A DNA stretch of 64,000 bases from Gorsachius magnificus. Its lineage: Eukaryota > Chordata > Aves > Pelecaniformes > Ardeidae. Location: assembly GCA_034008185.1 (NCBI GenBank), contig CM067086.1, positions 39,020,507-39,084,506 of the forward strand, given 5' to 3'. Below, piece by piece: positions 38,045 through 50,200 of the stretch (position 1 is the first letter of the stretch; the number at the start of each line of letters is the position of its first letter). The notes below the pieces were generated by a model. It was given only the letters and a program-made list of their open reading frames with translations. It searched no databases and was not told the DNA's origin. Both the position numbers and the translations under genes were made by a program.

Positions 38045-38233
38045 CCGGGGAGACCGCAGGCTGCGCCCCGCGCGGGTGGACACGGCCCCGCCTGCCGGGG
38101 GGGCCCAGCGTGCAGCAGGTACCGCTCCCCTCGCCAAACGCGTGGTTAGGGCTGAGCTTGCGAGCTGGGGGCTTTCTAAGCCGAGTTATCCCGCGAGACC
38201 TCTTTGCGAGACTGTAAATCCTAAGGGTGGATG

Positions 38234-38543
38234 TCAGGAGGACGGAGCCAGACTCTTCTCAGTGGTGCCCAGCGACAGGACAAGGGGCAATGGGCACAAA
38301 CTGAAGGATAAGAGGTTTCAGTTGAATGTGAGGAAGAAGTTCTTTACCTTGAGGGTGACAGAGCACTGGAACAGGCTGCCCAGGGGGGCTGTGGAGTCTC
38401 CTTCTCTGGAGATATTCAAAGCCCGCCTGGACAAAGTCCTGTGCAACCTGCTCTGGGTGAGCCCGCTTTAGCAGGGGGGTTGGATTAGACAGTCTCCAGA
38501 GGTCCCTTCCAACCCTTGCCATTCTGTGATTCTGTGATTCTGT
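38234..38543 (+). mobile_element. CR1 LINE, 5'-truncated 3' end
   Basis: This 310-base segment contains the end of the CR1 ORF2 and the short 3' UTR. One plus-strand frame still reads [11 protein letters not shown] and [20 protein letters not shown], typical of the CR1 ORF2 C-terminus. The 3' end carries GATTAGACAGTCTCCAGAGG, then GGTCCCTTCCAACCC and the terminal ATTCTGTG-type direct repeats, as in bird CR1s. The 5' end is truncated, as for nearly all CR1 copies. It is well preserved compared with the other relics here and lies right beside the CpG island. Confidence 0.9.
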
Positions 38544-39517
38544 AAAATGCTAAGACTATATTTACAAAATATATACATAATACATAGTTCTAAAGTTCCT
38601 GGGGCTTTTTTTTCCTCCATTTCTGATTAAACCTATTCCATTTTCCATTTTTTAAAATTTATTTTTAGCTATGTTGTAATATTATTAACATATTTTTGCT
38701 GTTCTGGCCTGAGAAAATGCAAGAGTTTTAGTTTTATGTATGTGAAGCCAACATATGCTAGGGTATAGAAGCACATACAGATGAAAAACACCAGTTTGTG
38801 TTGTCAAAAGTTTCCTTTGTCTTTGATGATGGCATGTTCCTATTATCCAACATTCCTTGTTCGCAGCCAATGTCTTTCTAAGGAAGATAGTTTTGCATAT
38901 ATCTCTTCTATGTTAGAGAAAAGGGGATGCTTACTACAATAAAACAATTTCTGAATTAGAAAAGCTGTTTGTAATTTTTATCAAGCAATGTGTATCTTAA
39001 TTTTCAAACTAAATTTTATTTAATACCGATGGTAATATCTGTTTAGGAGAAAAAAAAAAACAAAAAACTAGAGGATGTTTTTTCTTTTAAAGCCCAAAAC
39101 CAAGTAGCTAAGATTAGGATTATATACCAGCACACAATTAATCACCGTGTGACTGTGATTTTGTAATGGATCAGCAAGGACATATGGGCCTGGAACAAGG
39201 AGAAGGGTCACAGCAGTTGCTTGGGGATAAGGGTAACACAGTAAGGCCACATTCAATGTGGACTGGAGCACGTTTTGATGCACCACATGATATATCTTCA
39301 AGGCACGGTCTTTGCTGATTCTGTCACTTCAGGCTTCTTTGTAGTTTGTGAGTTCAGAAGATCCGAGTTCCTGACAGTGAACCTGGTTTTGAGTACTATA
39401 TGCTCCTATGCAAACAGAGCAGACAAGACTGAGTCTGGAGAAAGCAGAAGCAGAGGCTTGTAGTGTCCAGTGTAACTTCACCCCATTATGCCCTTCTGCT
39501 ATGGAGAGTGCCCCGGG
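38544..39517. other. AT-rich non-coding DNA between two CR1 copies
   Basis: No gene, RNA or additional repeat is recognised. The sequence changes abruptly from the CpG island and CR1 to AT-rich DNA. Confidence 0.6.
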
Positions 39518-39689
39518 CCCAGCCTTACTTCACCATCCCTGGACGTATTTCACCATCCCTGGAGGTACTTAAAAGATGGGCAGACAAGGTGCTTAGGGAC
39601 ATGGTTTAGTGATGGGATGGCAGTGTTAGGTTAATGGCTGGACTTGATGATCTTAAAGGTCTTTTCCAACCTAAACGATTCTATGAATA
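39518..39689 (+). mobile_element. CR1 LINE 3' end, second subfamily
   Basis: The segment has the CCATCCCTGGAGGTACTTAA part of ORF2, then GACATGGTTTAGTGATGGGA, GTGTTAGGTTAATGGCTGGA, CTTGATGATCTTAAAGGTCT, CCAACCTAAACGATTCTATG. This is a different CR1 subfamily from the copy at 38.2 kb. It is strongly 5'-truncated. It contains an internal 20-bp tandem duplication. Confidence 0.88.
39529..39568 (+). repeat. 20-bp tandem duplication inside CR1
   Basis: TTCACCATCCCTGGACGTAT (39,529-39,548) is followed directly by TTCACCATCCCTGGAGGTAC (39,549-39,568), with two differences. Intact CR1 has this segment once, so the duplication arose in or after insertion of this copy. Confidence 0.8.
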
Positions 39690-42600
39690 TAGGTCTTGAC
39701 AGAGGAGTTTGCTTAAAGCACCAAAGATGCAGACAAGGCGAGGCAGGGCACTAGGCTGTAGTTCATCCTCAGCATCATGGGCCACACTGCTGGCTGGTGG
39801 GAAAGAATTAAATTCACACAAGCATCACATAGTCTCGCTTTTGGTGTTCTCAAGGCATTGTGTTCTTCAAGAAACATTGTTAAACCTCCACTTGACAGAA
39901 AACTAGGAAAAATCACAGTACCTGCTTATCTGAACCAACAGTGCCATTGGCAGGCTGGTAGGTTTCCAGCTCCTCAGGAGGTACCCAGCCTCCTAATGAC
40001 CTGCACAAAGACCCACTCAGTGACTTGCCAGAGCAGTTCTTTTGCTGCCCAATAGCCATGCTCATTCAAGATCAGTCAGCAGGAAAAAAAGGTTGGCTGT
40101 CTTTGAGGAAATGATAAAATATAAGGAGCTGGAGGTTTTGATAAAGCGTTGAAGGGTTCACATGGAAGGTAAAAAAAAAAAAAAAAAGATTTGACAATTT
40201 GCCAGGGAAATGAACCCTGACATATTTGAAATTACTAAACCCTGAGCACCAGGAGCACCTACTATCCCAGAGACAGATTTGTTAAATTCCCCAGACAACA
40301 AGCACTGAGGTGTACATAACTGTGAACGAGATGGACAAACTGGACTCAGCGTGGGAAGGCAGGCAGCCCGGAGTGTATCAGCTGTATAATCACAGAGCTA
40401 CAAAAAAGAAAATGTGGCCTGTAATGTACACACTGCATCAGCTGCTATTAAGGCATTAATGAGGTAAAAACCTCTTTGGTCCCTCTTGGCCAGGAAACAC
40501 TGCTTTACTCCAACCAAAAATTAAGACTTTTCAGACTCATCAACTAAAAAAGAGGATATTTCATGGCAATTTCTACCTTGACAATTCCCTCTTTTTCGCT
40601 GAAATATTTTGAACAGAGAGACAGAGAGAGACAGACTGTGTAAGATAACGTTAGCATTTATGCTTTGGATTAGCCAAAGGAAAGAACTGATAATCTGGTA
40701 AAATAAAAACGTTGTCGCCAGCAAATCTACATATGTGTCTATAAAAATATATACATGCACAGCAAGCAGACATGCATATATGTAATTCATTTATATTTAT
40801 GTAGTTTAGGTATTGTAGTTGTGCAAGTCTATCACTGGCATACTCGATTCACATTAACAGCAAAAACTGCAAGAGCAGCACAGTATGGTTAGCACGAGTT
40901 GCGAGGAGTCTCAAGTTCCCAGTCTTTCTCCTTACATGTTGCTGTATACTAAGCAGTGTGAAATGTATGATATTGTATGAAATTTGATGTCACGCTCTCA
41001 GTCAGAAGCAGAATAAAAATTCTTATGTTTCTAAGAGTTTTGCATGGTGTCCCCAATGCTAAATGAATTTTGAGAGTTGAGAGCACAAACTGCTGCAGGA
41101 TGAGCTAAAGAACTAGTCTTGCTAGTTTAAAGACTAGAACAAACTTGCATCCTTGATGGATCGATAGAGAGGTGATCATGTAAGGCACCCTGTCAAATGA
41201 GTTTCACAGACAAGTTATTTGTAGATGATTTTCAAAGATAAATTCAAGGATGTAGCAATCTACTCCTTGGCAGTTCACGAATGAAAGACACAAAAATAGC
41301 AAGCTAAATTTGTTGGCTATGCTATTTGTGGGCCTTATTATCCCCGTGGTAATGCCATTCAGTTACAGAGATGTACTCCCTCTCTCTATATATATGTGTG
41401 TGCAAATTACATATATGTGCATTTATGTTCTTGCCCAGACTTTTGTATCACAAAATACTTTGAGATCACTGCACCTATCCCTTTTTTACCAATATGATGT
41501 CCTTATAGGAAATGTAGGCATCTCCCTATAGTCTTTTATCTCACTGAATGCATACATGTCTGAAAGCTTTTCAGGATTAGGGCCAATATGCCATTTTAAC
41601 AGCAATGTGCAATCACACATGGCAAGTAGATCAGCAACTGAATGCTATAATGGCCTTTTGAGCAAGGGGCTGACTCAGCCTCTTCCACAGCCTGTCGCAC
41701 AGGCTTTGCGGTCCAACTCCATATCCCCCGTTCTGGTGCACCATTCCAGTGGTGACAGGTTTCTGGGTGACTGTTCTGTGGCTCATGATCAGCTGGAGGC
41801 TGGCAGAAGGAAGTGCAAAGAAGCTCTGCTCTGCAAATAACAGGCTGCAAAGAGAAGCCGATGTGAACAGAGAGTGTAAATAAGATGGGGAGGAGGAGAA
41901 TGTCTGCCAAAAACAACATGAGGCTTTAAAGGCCTGGTTTCACCGCTAAAAAGTCCAAGCCCTAGCTTCTCCACCTCTAACCGAATCAAACTCAGTCACA
42001 GCTGATCCCTTTCACTCTGTTCTTTCCCACACATCAATCTCTAAAAAAGGTTATCCCACATCTTTGTGAAGCTTTTAACAAAAGAGTAGTGAATATGATT
42101 TGAAGCAAGCTGAGAAACACCACGTTCCCAATACCACTGCCACTGTCATTCCCAGCATACAGGGCAGTGCCCCGTGATCAGTAGCATCTTGCTAGAAGGA
42201 AATATGGATGAGCCAACAATGTCACCTGGAATAATTCGGACCTTTAGAGATTGTTCTCTTTTGAAATGCCCTGAAAACTCTGCTTATGTTTATTTTTTGA
42301 AGGGGATGTGCACTGTTTATGCAACCAGACAAGAACTCGATCCTGGAAACAGACACAAAGAGAACACGACCTATGGGGCAGAATCAGCTCTAGTACCCTA
42401 CCAAGCTCTGTAACATCACTGTGAGTTGCAACAGGTCCCATTTACTTCCTTTAGTAGACTTTTCGTGTAGTAGAGATCCTAATTGTTCAGCTTAGCTCTA
42501 GGTGAGCTTCTGGCATACCATCTATGTGACTGAGAAGGTCCTCTAATTTGTTTGGATAGTTCCCAGGCTTCCAAAAAAGCTCCTGTACATACGTTTATGG

Positions 42601-45031
42601 AACACCAAGAAATAGAAATACTGCATGGACCATGTTTACTTCCTGCTGCAGACATCTAGAGGAGACCATCTGTCCAGCAAGTAAGGGCTGAAAAATGAGC
42701 ACCACAACTTCAGCCTGAAACGCTGAAGAGAAGTGCGGTGCACACAGTGCCACTGTGACTGTAAGGGGAGCTGGTGCAGAGAAACCTGCTGGCATGGAAG
42801 GAAGGGAAGGGGGGAACAGCAAAACCTAGAGAGTTTCAGTGGAAAGAGATGCCATGGAACTGGGTACTGAATTTTTTTGTAATGCCAACAAGCAAGTCCT
42901 AAGTTCACAATGCCTTTCAACATGTTGAAGCTTCCCTGGCTACCAAATTTAATGTTAAGACTTCATAACATTTTTTCCTCAAACATTTCTGGAAAGCTAT
43001 TAGAACCTGCAGATATAGGCAGTTCCATGCCTTGATTGCTCTGCACCTACGCAGAGACTTAGAGAGGGAAAGGAGAACAAGAGGGCAAATGAGGACTCAG
43101 ATATTGTAACCACTGATGTGGTCTGCCACTTTTTACTCTGCATTAGTAATTTTATATTTCTGCCTATTTCGGTGTTGCTCTGCACTTTTGACTTTGACTG
43201 CTGGAAAACTGTTTGTGCCTAATAAGACACCATTCTTATGGCATCCCACTTATGCTTTTTTTATTGTGATTATTTTTGTGTGACAACAGATGTCATTCCT
43301 AATTTCCATAGCTTTCTTGGACTCTGAGGGTCATATCACCTACAGGGATGCTTTCTGGTTTTGCAGATTGATAAAACAGCTCATCAATATCCCCATTCTA
43401 CTTCAAGAATCTTCTTGGAACACAGCAGGCACCAAGCAGAAGTACACTGTTTTGCGACTCTGATGCCTAAATAAGTTGCAGTGTCCTCTGGTCTTCAGTC
43501 TTTCAGATAAGCTCTTCATTCTCATTCCTCGATTGCCACAAGTATAAATGAGTGCTCTGGGCAGCCATATATATTGACTCTCCAGACAGGATATCAGCAG
43601 CGACAGTGGAAGAGAGCTCAGTATATTCAAAATATACTGCGTCTACCCACGTCTAATGCTTAGGTTATTAGAAGGAAAAGGGGTCATAACCAATGCAGAA
43701 GGTAACTGCTTCATCTCAGAGCTACACAGTAAGAGAAACCATGCCACCGTTTGGATCAAGATAAGATTCATGGAGATGGGATTCAAGCACCATGGACAAA
43801 AATCCAGAAAACACACGATGGAAGATGGGAAGCAGGGCTTGACACACATGGTTAATATGGTTGTGGGTCAGGCTGGCTTGCACAGTCTGAGTTCACAGGG
43901 CAAGCCACAGAATACAGCCACCCTTGTTACTATAGATTGGCAGAGGAACCATCTGAAACATTTCACAAAAGACTTCCAGACCAATGAAAAGAAAGCTGGA
44001 ATTGTTAAACGTTTCCACATTCATAGTGCCTATTTCTCATAGACCTGCTTTTCAACCAAGGGGTATTTTCTTTTGGGCATTTTGTTGTTTTTCCTCCCTC
44101 ATAAAGGTAACGTTACTTTAAAACCTACTGTGATTCTCTCACTTTTGCATATTTTGTCTGCTGAATCTCCATGAAATACAGCAGGATATAATGAAACCTA
44201 TTACCATTTAGAGACAATATTGAGCAGATGAGCAAAAGGTGACGAGTTATCTTTATTGTACTGCTATGTTACTCACTCATGCCAATTAGTCTTTACTGGA
44301 CTCATTTGGTGCACTAATACAAAATGCATGGCATGGAACACACGAAGCCTATCTCTTAGACACAGTTCAGGAAGTCCTTATTATTTCCCTAATAACATTT
44401 CAGATAATGTCATGAACATCATTATTAGTAGCATCTCAGGGACGGCGCATATAAATGATTTTGCTTTGAATCCTGTGCAGTTATTCCTAAATTCCCTTCA
44501 TTTTGAAAAAAAGAGGGATTCAGACAATAAGAAGGAATGCTATACTGACTTGATTGCAAGGTGATAGAGTGTTCATGAATACCACCCATTGTGTCAAATG
44601 ACTCACACATCTGTCAGGTGTGCAGCATTAGCCCACAGAAAGCCTTCCGTACATGTTGTGTCCTATTAAAAAAAAAGAATTGCTTTGTCTCTTGATGTCA
44701 ATCATGCTGATGGATGGGTCCAAGGTGTTAATGAGTAAGCTTTAAAAAATATTTATGCTCTGCCAAATCTCTGCATCACGTCAGTAGGCACTAAGCTAGG
44801 CAGTTGGAAGTAACAGAATATTTAGAAAGGACAGCTCTTCTTCTGACTCATTAAAAAAAAAGCATGTTTTTAAGCTTTCTCTACCAATTCTCTTGAGCCC
44901 TTTGTGTTTTTTTTATAAACATGATTTAACAACATTGTATCAGTTTACCTAAAACAGATTAACTCCAAGTGACTTTGATACTTCTTCAGTTACACTTGCC
45001 TTTACATTTTGCTAAGTGTAAAGTCTAAAAT
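39690..45031. other. non-coding DNA
   Basis: No gene is recognised. The longest independent open frame is at 43,656-44,042 on the plus strand (128 codons), which has no recognisable domain. A run of 17 A is at 40,171-40,187, and a short AG/GACA-rich simple stretch lies near 40,613-40,640. Overlapping frames near 41.56-41.92 kb are mutual shadows. Confidence 0.55.
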
Positions 45032-45095
45032 CAATGAGCCAAATTCTTGAGTTACTCCAGATTTTTTCTGGGTAACTAAGACAGACATCTTAACA
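45032..45095. repeat. possible palindromic ancient repeat fragment
   Basis: GTTACTCCAGA (45,051-45,061) pairs with TCTGGGTAAC (45,067-45,076) apart from one unpaired base. It is preceded by GAGCCAAATTCTTGAG, a layout I associate with ancient amniote GTTACTCCAG-type palindromic repeats. It is short and decayed, so assignment is tentative. Confidence 0.3.
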
Positions 45096-46674
45096 CATTT
45101 GTTTAGTACGTGTCATGCAACACTTTCAATTTTATTCTGCCGTGGAAATAATATAACACAAGAGTCTCTAACTGTGAGATACAAGAATTGTCATTTGGGG
45201 GGGAATCAAGTGTGACTCACTGTTTCTCAGAATTAAACCCAGAAGAGACTGCTTTGACTGCCCTGTTGGATTTCCTCCAGAGCAGAGCCCAGCATGCTTC
45301 CCACGTTGCTCCCTACCTACAGCATTACCTTCCGAAGAAGCGTGCCGTCTCGCTTTCAGGGTTGCGGATTGCAGTGCGCTCACTCAATGATTTGTTCTGA
45401 TGGTTACTGACTCTGATGAAAACCAGTTTTCCCAGCCTCAATCTATTAAGCTAAAGTTCTAGAGATAGGATTGTTTATGTCTTTCTTTGCTCCCCTACAA
45501 AGGATCTACTCACAATTACCTAAACACCAGAGATGGGTAAAGCGGTGGTAATTTTTGAGTTTGTGTGAAATGTCTCTTTTTCCATATAGAATTTTAAATT
45601 ACATCTTTTGGACCAATTCTATAGTCACAGGAATTTTTTTCCTGAAAGTTTGCAGGAGAAAAAGTACTCTTAAAATATAATCTATTTCAGTAATTTTCAT
45701 CCAGCTGTGAAAGTACTGAAAGTGACAACAAAACAATGACTTTTTTCATTAACTCTGCTACACTTAATTTTTAAAAAACCGTATCCTGTGAATAAACTAA
45801 GCATCCATATTACAAAACATATACTGAATAAAGATTCTGGTTAATATGTTTTTTCATTGCACTAGTTTTCTGTAGAACTTATGACTAAAAAAGGATCTCA
45901 GCTAAACCCACTACTGGCTTTCCTGTAGTTTTCTTATTAGTGAAGCGATGAAATTTGCATGTTATATATGGTGGGGCTGAGTCACATATGTCATAACATA
46001 CAGCATTGTTCAGTGCAGATGTGATCAGAAAGAAATTTGATTTTTAAGAATGCTTAGAGCTTAAAGTAGATAGATCACTGTCAGAATTTTTAAAAATATA
46101 TAATGGCAGAAAAAGTGTTTATAAAATAATTTCTTTTTCATTCTGGTGTCTACAGCCTCTGTTATCTCACTACGGCAATTCCTTTTCAGCCTTAAAAATT
46201 ATAAAGGGACTGATTATAACTGGGCACCAAATATTTCTTCCATTCCTGGAAGAAAATGGAGATTTAGAGAAAATTTCTTAGCCTGGCTCTGGATGAAAAA
46301 AGTCAAAGCCCTGAAAACACTTAAAAAACAATGAACTGAAAACAAACTCAGCATAAGTCTATCATAGTGTTTGTTTTACTTGTATTTCAGTTAGTTTTCT
46401 CTTCTTACTATATTTAGCTTAAAATTATGAATAAAACAGGTCTTGAAGTTAGAAATGAGATTTTAATTTTAAAAATTCACATAGAGCATCTCACTAACAT
46501 TAGACTTATTCCTGGAAGCTGAAAAGGAAAAACATATTTTAAAAATATTTTCCTATCAGTAGTGTCTTATTTCAGTGAATCATGGTTTTCAGAAAAAAAA
46601 AAAAAAACTAAATACATTTTTCACCCTCTCTTCTACAGGCTTCCAACAAAAAAAGTTCAGGTTTTCAGTCTCAT
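45096..46674. other. AT-rich non-coding DNA
   Basis: No gene or clear repeat is recognised. Overlapping short frames around 45.17-45.40 kb occur on both strands with no motifs. A run of 15 A lies at 46,593-46,607. Confidence 0.55.
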
Positions 46675-46708
46675 TTTGGTAATATTAACATTTTAATATG
46701 TTACCAAA
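46675..46708. repeat. imperfect hairpin, 14 paired bases per arm
   Basis: TTTGGTAATATTAA (46,675-46,688) pairs with TTAATATGTTACCAAA (46,693-46,708), leaving a two-base bulge and a four-base loop. The stem is too short for a standard pre-miRNA. It lies 55 bases left of the PBX-MEIS/TCF motif pair. Confidence 0.45.
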
Positions 46709-46762
46709 TGGAGTAGATTAGTTTTTCCTCTGAAGAGCATATGTTAATGCCAAGCCCCGGGT

Positions 46763-46787
46763 TGATTGACAGCAATGATGATCAAAG
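46763..46787 (+). promoter_or_regulatory. PBX-MEIS decamer with adjacent TCF/LEF core
   Basis: TGATTGACAG (46,763-46,772) is the exact composite site for PBX with MEIS or PREP TALE homeoproteins. Eight bases later GATCAAAG (46,780-46,787) matches the TCF/LEF core used by Wnt signalling. The surrounding 100 bases look like ordinary unique DNA and not a repeat. This makes a candidate developmental enhancer; conservation was not tested. Confidence 0.35.
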
Positions 46788-47160
46788 ATGCCACCTAAAT
46801 TGCTTTTCTATTCTTATTGCTAGTGTGTTTCCCAAAGGACTCAAACCAAAGACTCAAGCTATACACCAGCATTAGCAAGACTGAAAATGTTTCTGAGCAG
46901 ATCCTCAACTAGTGAAACTTGGCACTGCTCCACTGACTTCTTGTTTTCACTCCTTCTCCTTCTGTCTCGCTTGTGCTTATGTGTGGGCTGCTGCCCTGCC
47001 TTAGACATTTTTTGAGGAACAGACTCACAGCAAGCAAAGCAGATAGATTAAATAGGTAGAAACTTTTGAGTGACCTACAAGAGATTGAACAACAACCTAA
47101 AAATAAAACTAGTTACAAAATAATAGTATTTATTTATGCCAGAACACTGGGCTAAAGTCT

Positions 47161-47281
47161 CAGCTGGTATAAACAAGGATTGGCCTATTGCTAGAAGTGG
47201 AGCTAGACCAAGAGACATCAAATTCCAATCTACTTTTATTGACTCCAAAGGAGCTACACCAGCTAATTAGGATCTTGTCCA
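47161..47281. repeat. ancient amniote palindromic interspersed repeat, copy 2
   Basis: This copy shares AGCTGGTATAAAC (left end), TTTTATTGAC (47,234-47,243) and ACACCAGCT followed by TTAGGATCT (right end) with the copy at 28,555-28,630. It is longer, with an extra diverged middle part. A similar but weaker segment may continue to about 47,460. The class is uncertain. Confidence 0.45.
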
Positions 47282-50200
47282 TTTTATTAAATTAATTAAA
47301 GTTATGTGCCACTGCGTGTATGACAGTTTTGTTTTGAGGAGAGATGAGAAATCTCTATGAATCTAAAGAGACCTAATTCTCCCCTTCGTAACGCTGCTGT
47401 AAATCATCGGTAGTACAGCTTTAAACAATGTCGGCATAAAACCGACACAGGTGAGTTAAATACCAACACAGGAATTTCCCAGACTTGAGCAAAAATATCA
47501 GGACTTAGCTATGCTTTTAAAAGCTATGGCATGACAGTCTGTAACAGCTAGGTATCTCTAATTTTTAGCTGTAATGAAAAGGTAGCATTTTTCTGTTGAG
47601 ACAGAGAAAGTGAGATCTCCAAGAACCAGCAATTGACCCTCTCTGTGTGAGCAATAGCAGTGTTGGACTAATGAGGGGGGATGTTAGTACTCTTTTCTGT
47701 AATCTGAATTCATCATTGGCACAGGTGATTTTGTGTACTGTGTGCCCGCAAGTAAATAAGAGAAATTAAGAAAGCTTGTGGCGCACAAAATGTGAAAGAT
47801 TTTGAACTAAAAGTTCTCTGTCACTACACTTCTTATTTTTTATTTGTCTTCAATCTGATTTTAAAACTAGTCCTTGCACTAGAGCATCTTCTGCTTCTGA
47901 TCTTTGCTATTTAGAAATTGCAAATCAAATAAAGTCGAAAGCAATGAGCAATCTCTGAGAACGAAGAAAGGAACATACTCTAAAAGCTAATGTAAGGTAA
48001 ACTTTCAAATCCTTTGGTGAAAAAAAATAATAAATGCAGGAAAAAATGAAGCACATGCTATTTGACTGTTGGATTTGACTGGATCCTTGGGGCCCTGCTG
48101 CTTGGCCCTTTCTTTAAGAACCCCAGCTGTGGTTAAAATCGGGCAAGAGGCTCAGCTGGAGTTTCAGTAAGCCCAGACTCCCCATGATTCAGTGTCTTTT
48201 CTCTGAGCTGAGAGAAAAAGCAGGCCGGTAGACCCTGGTCTGAAGAGTGCAGAATGTGTTGTTCTAGACATTGGAGTCAGTATCAGCTATTTGCAGTTCC
48301 AGTGGGGCATTTCTTTGTTTCATGCAGAATTTCTTGGCATAGTCAGTAAGATGAGAGAGGTAAGTGCGTTAGTTTTTCCATCAGCATTGGGTGTCTTGGA
48401 ATCATAGTGTCACGAACAGGAAATGATCATCAGAATTTTAACTGAGACTCAGTTTAAATGTTCCTAAACCAAACCTTCAATCTCAGCTTTGGTTGCTCAA
48501 GTGTCAGGAACTTCAGGTTCATTCCAGATAGCCAGAAATTCTTTAACAGGCAGAGTATGAGGAAGTTGCCTCTTACTCCTGCACAGAAATGGAATTTGAC
48601 TCCCCGGCTTGCTGCAGTTGAAATGAAGAGATTTCTATATCATAGTGGTTTAAACCTACTAAATATAGGATGTAACTGTTCTGTATAGCAGATGTTATAT
48701 CAATAGGCAAGCTGTATGGCAGGATTGAGTCACTTGGAGCGTGAAGATCTAATTGCAGTTGGTCATGCTGTAGATACTTAAGAAATCCATAAGAATGGTA
48801 AATCCAGGAAGGCAGCTGAGCAGAAGGGAGGGCATATGTCACTGTGCGTATCAGTAGAACCAGGCGTTTTACTGGGCTGCAGTGGAAACAATTTGTTTCA
48901 TCACAGTGTTATGGGACAGGGGACAGACAGCTACAGATCTCACTTGTATCCAGTTCTGTAATAATGATGTCAGAAAACTAAACATTAGTAATTTAAATCA
49001 ATCAGTCAAAGGGATGCAGGGTATTTTCTATGGCCCAATGTTTTCTAAGGCAAAAATGATACCCTTCAGTTTAACTTGGCACTTCTAAATAGGAAAATAA
49101 AACTAATTTCAAGATAATTGACTTGCTGGACAGAACAGACTATATGCAAGGAAACCCAAAGTATCTGGTTAAAGCTGTTATGGTAGGAGAGCCTTCAACT
49201 ATTGAACAAGGTTTCCAATATTTTCACAGAGTAAAAATATTAAACGCAGCACCAGCCCAGATAAGGGTTAAGGAGGTGGAAGATGCAGAGAGGCATACCT
49301 GTGAAAGGGGTCCCATGCAACCAGTGACCACCTCTGAGAGATGAAAAAGTCAATAGAAGGCCAAAGGATCCCAATGATAAGAAAATCACCCCATTCAGAG
49401 GACAGTGGTAGGCATCCCATGGGGCTTTTAGCAGACGGAGAAAGTAAGTCTCCCCATAACTGTATAAACTATGTCTATTTAATCTTTCCCCAAAGAACTC
49501 CAATTAGTAACCCATAATAATAAGCTACGAAGTCTGTATTCATGATCTTGGTACATCTTATATAACTACTGTTAGTTACAGTTATGTATGATCACAAATA
49601 ACGTTGCAGCCCTCAGGTTCGAATGAGGCTTCTGATTTGAAATGCAAGTCCAAATTAACAATATCAAGATCATAAAAAGGAAATTAGAGAGTGACTACTT
49701 TAAAAATACATTCATCAAAAGAAACATTACCAGTTCTGTTTAAATGTAAGGAGATAAATGAGAAAAACATCAATGTACAGAGCAGAGAGAGAAAGCAGAA
49801 GACACAATCTTTTGCCAAAACACAGAGACAGCATCAGTGGCAGGTTAATGGTACCTAACTAAAGATAAAAAGACTGAAAAACATGATTCAGAAAAATCAC
49901 CTAGAATTCGATAAGGTCTTATGTCATTAGAGAGTTAAAAAATCAAGTGTGAATTTAAAATCAATCAGCCCTTTTCAATAGCAACCAATGTTCAAAAAAA
50001 AAAAAGAGAACTAAAACCCCAATATCTCCCAATGAGCAAACGTGATGATAAAGCCTAGGAAGAGCAGTTAGTTATAACAGAGGTAGGAGATGTAACAATG
50101 GAAAAATATAATATTTGGGCTTTTTATGAGATGATCAAGATGGATCAGTTGGCTGTTTACACAGTGTTAACATCTTAGCATTTCTGGTAAGTGCATGAGG

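Larger units (their letters stand above)
37471..38215. promoter_or_regulatory. CpG island, probable promoter
   Basis: CpG is very dense here; for example 13 CpGs lie in the 61 bases 37,681-37,741, whereas flanking kilobases have almost none. The island contains a full CRE palindrome at its left edge, GC boxes (GGGGCGGGGC at 37,700-37,709; GGGCGGG near 37,741), G-quadruplex-forming runs and a CTCF-type motif. In vertebrates such islands usually mark promoters of broadly expressed or developmental genes and can fire in both directions. Several overlapping open frames on both strands are expected from the high GC and are not taken as genes. The gene it serves cannot be identified from the window. 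Confidence 0.8.

Noticed and set aside
37502..38471. Long overlapping open frames across the CpG island on both strands
   Set aside because: High GC removes stop codons, the frames overlap on both strands, and one simply runs into the CR1 copy. No domain is visible.
43656..44042. 128-codon plus-strand open frame
   Set aside because: No domain, no splice or promoter context; within the range expected by chance over 64 kb.
48395..48440. GGAATCATAG-type segment resembling reversed CR1 terminus
   Set aside because: The following bases do not match CR1; likely chance.
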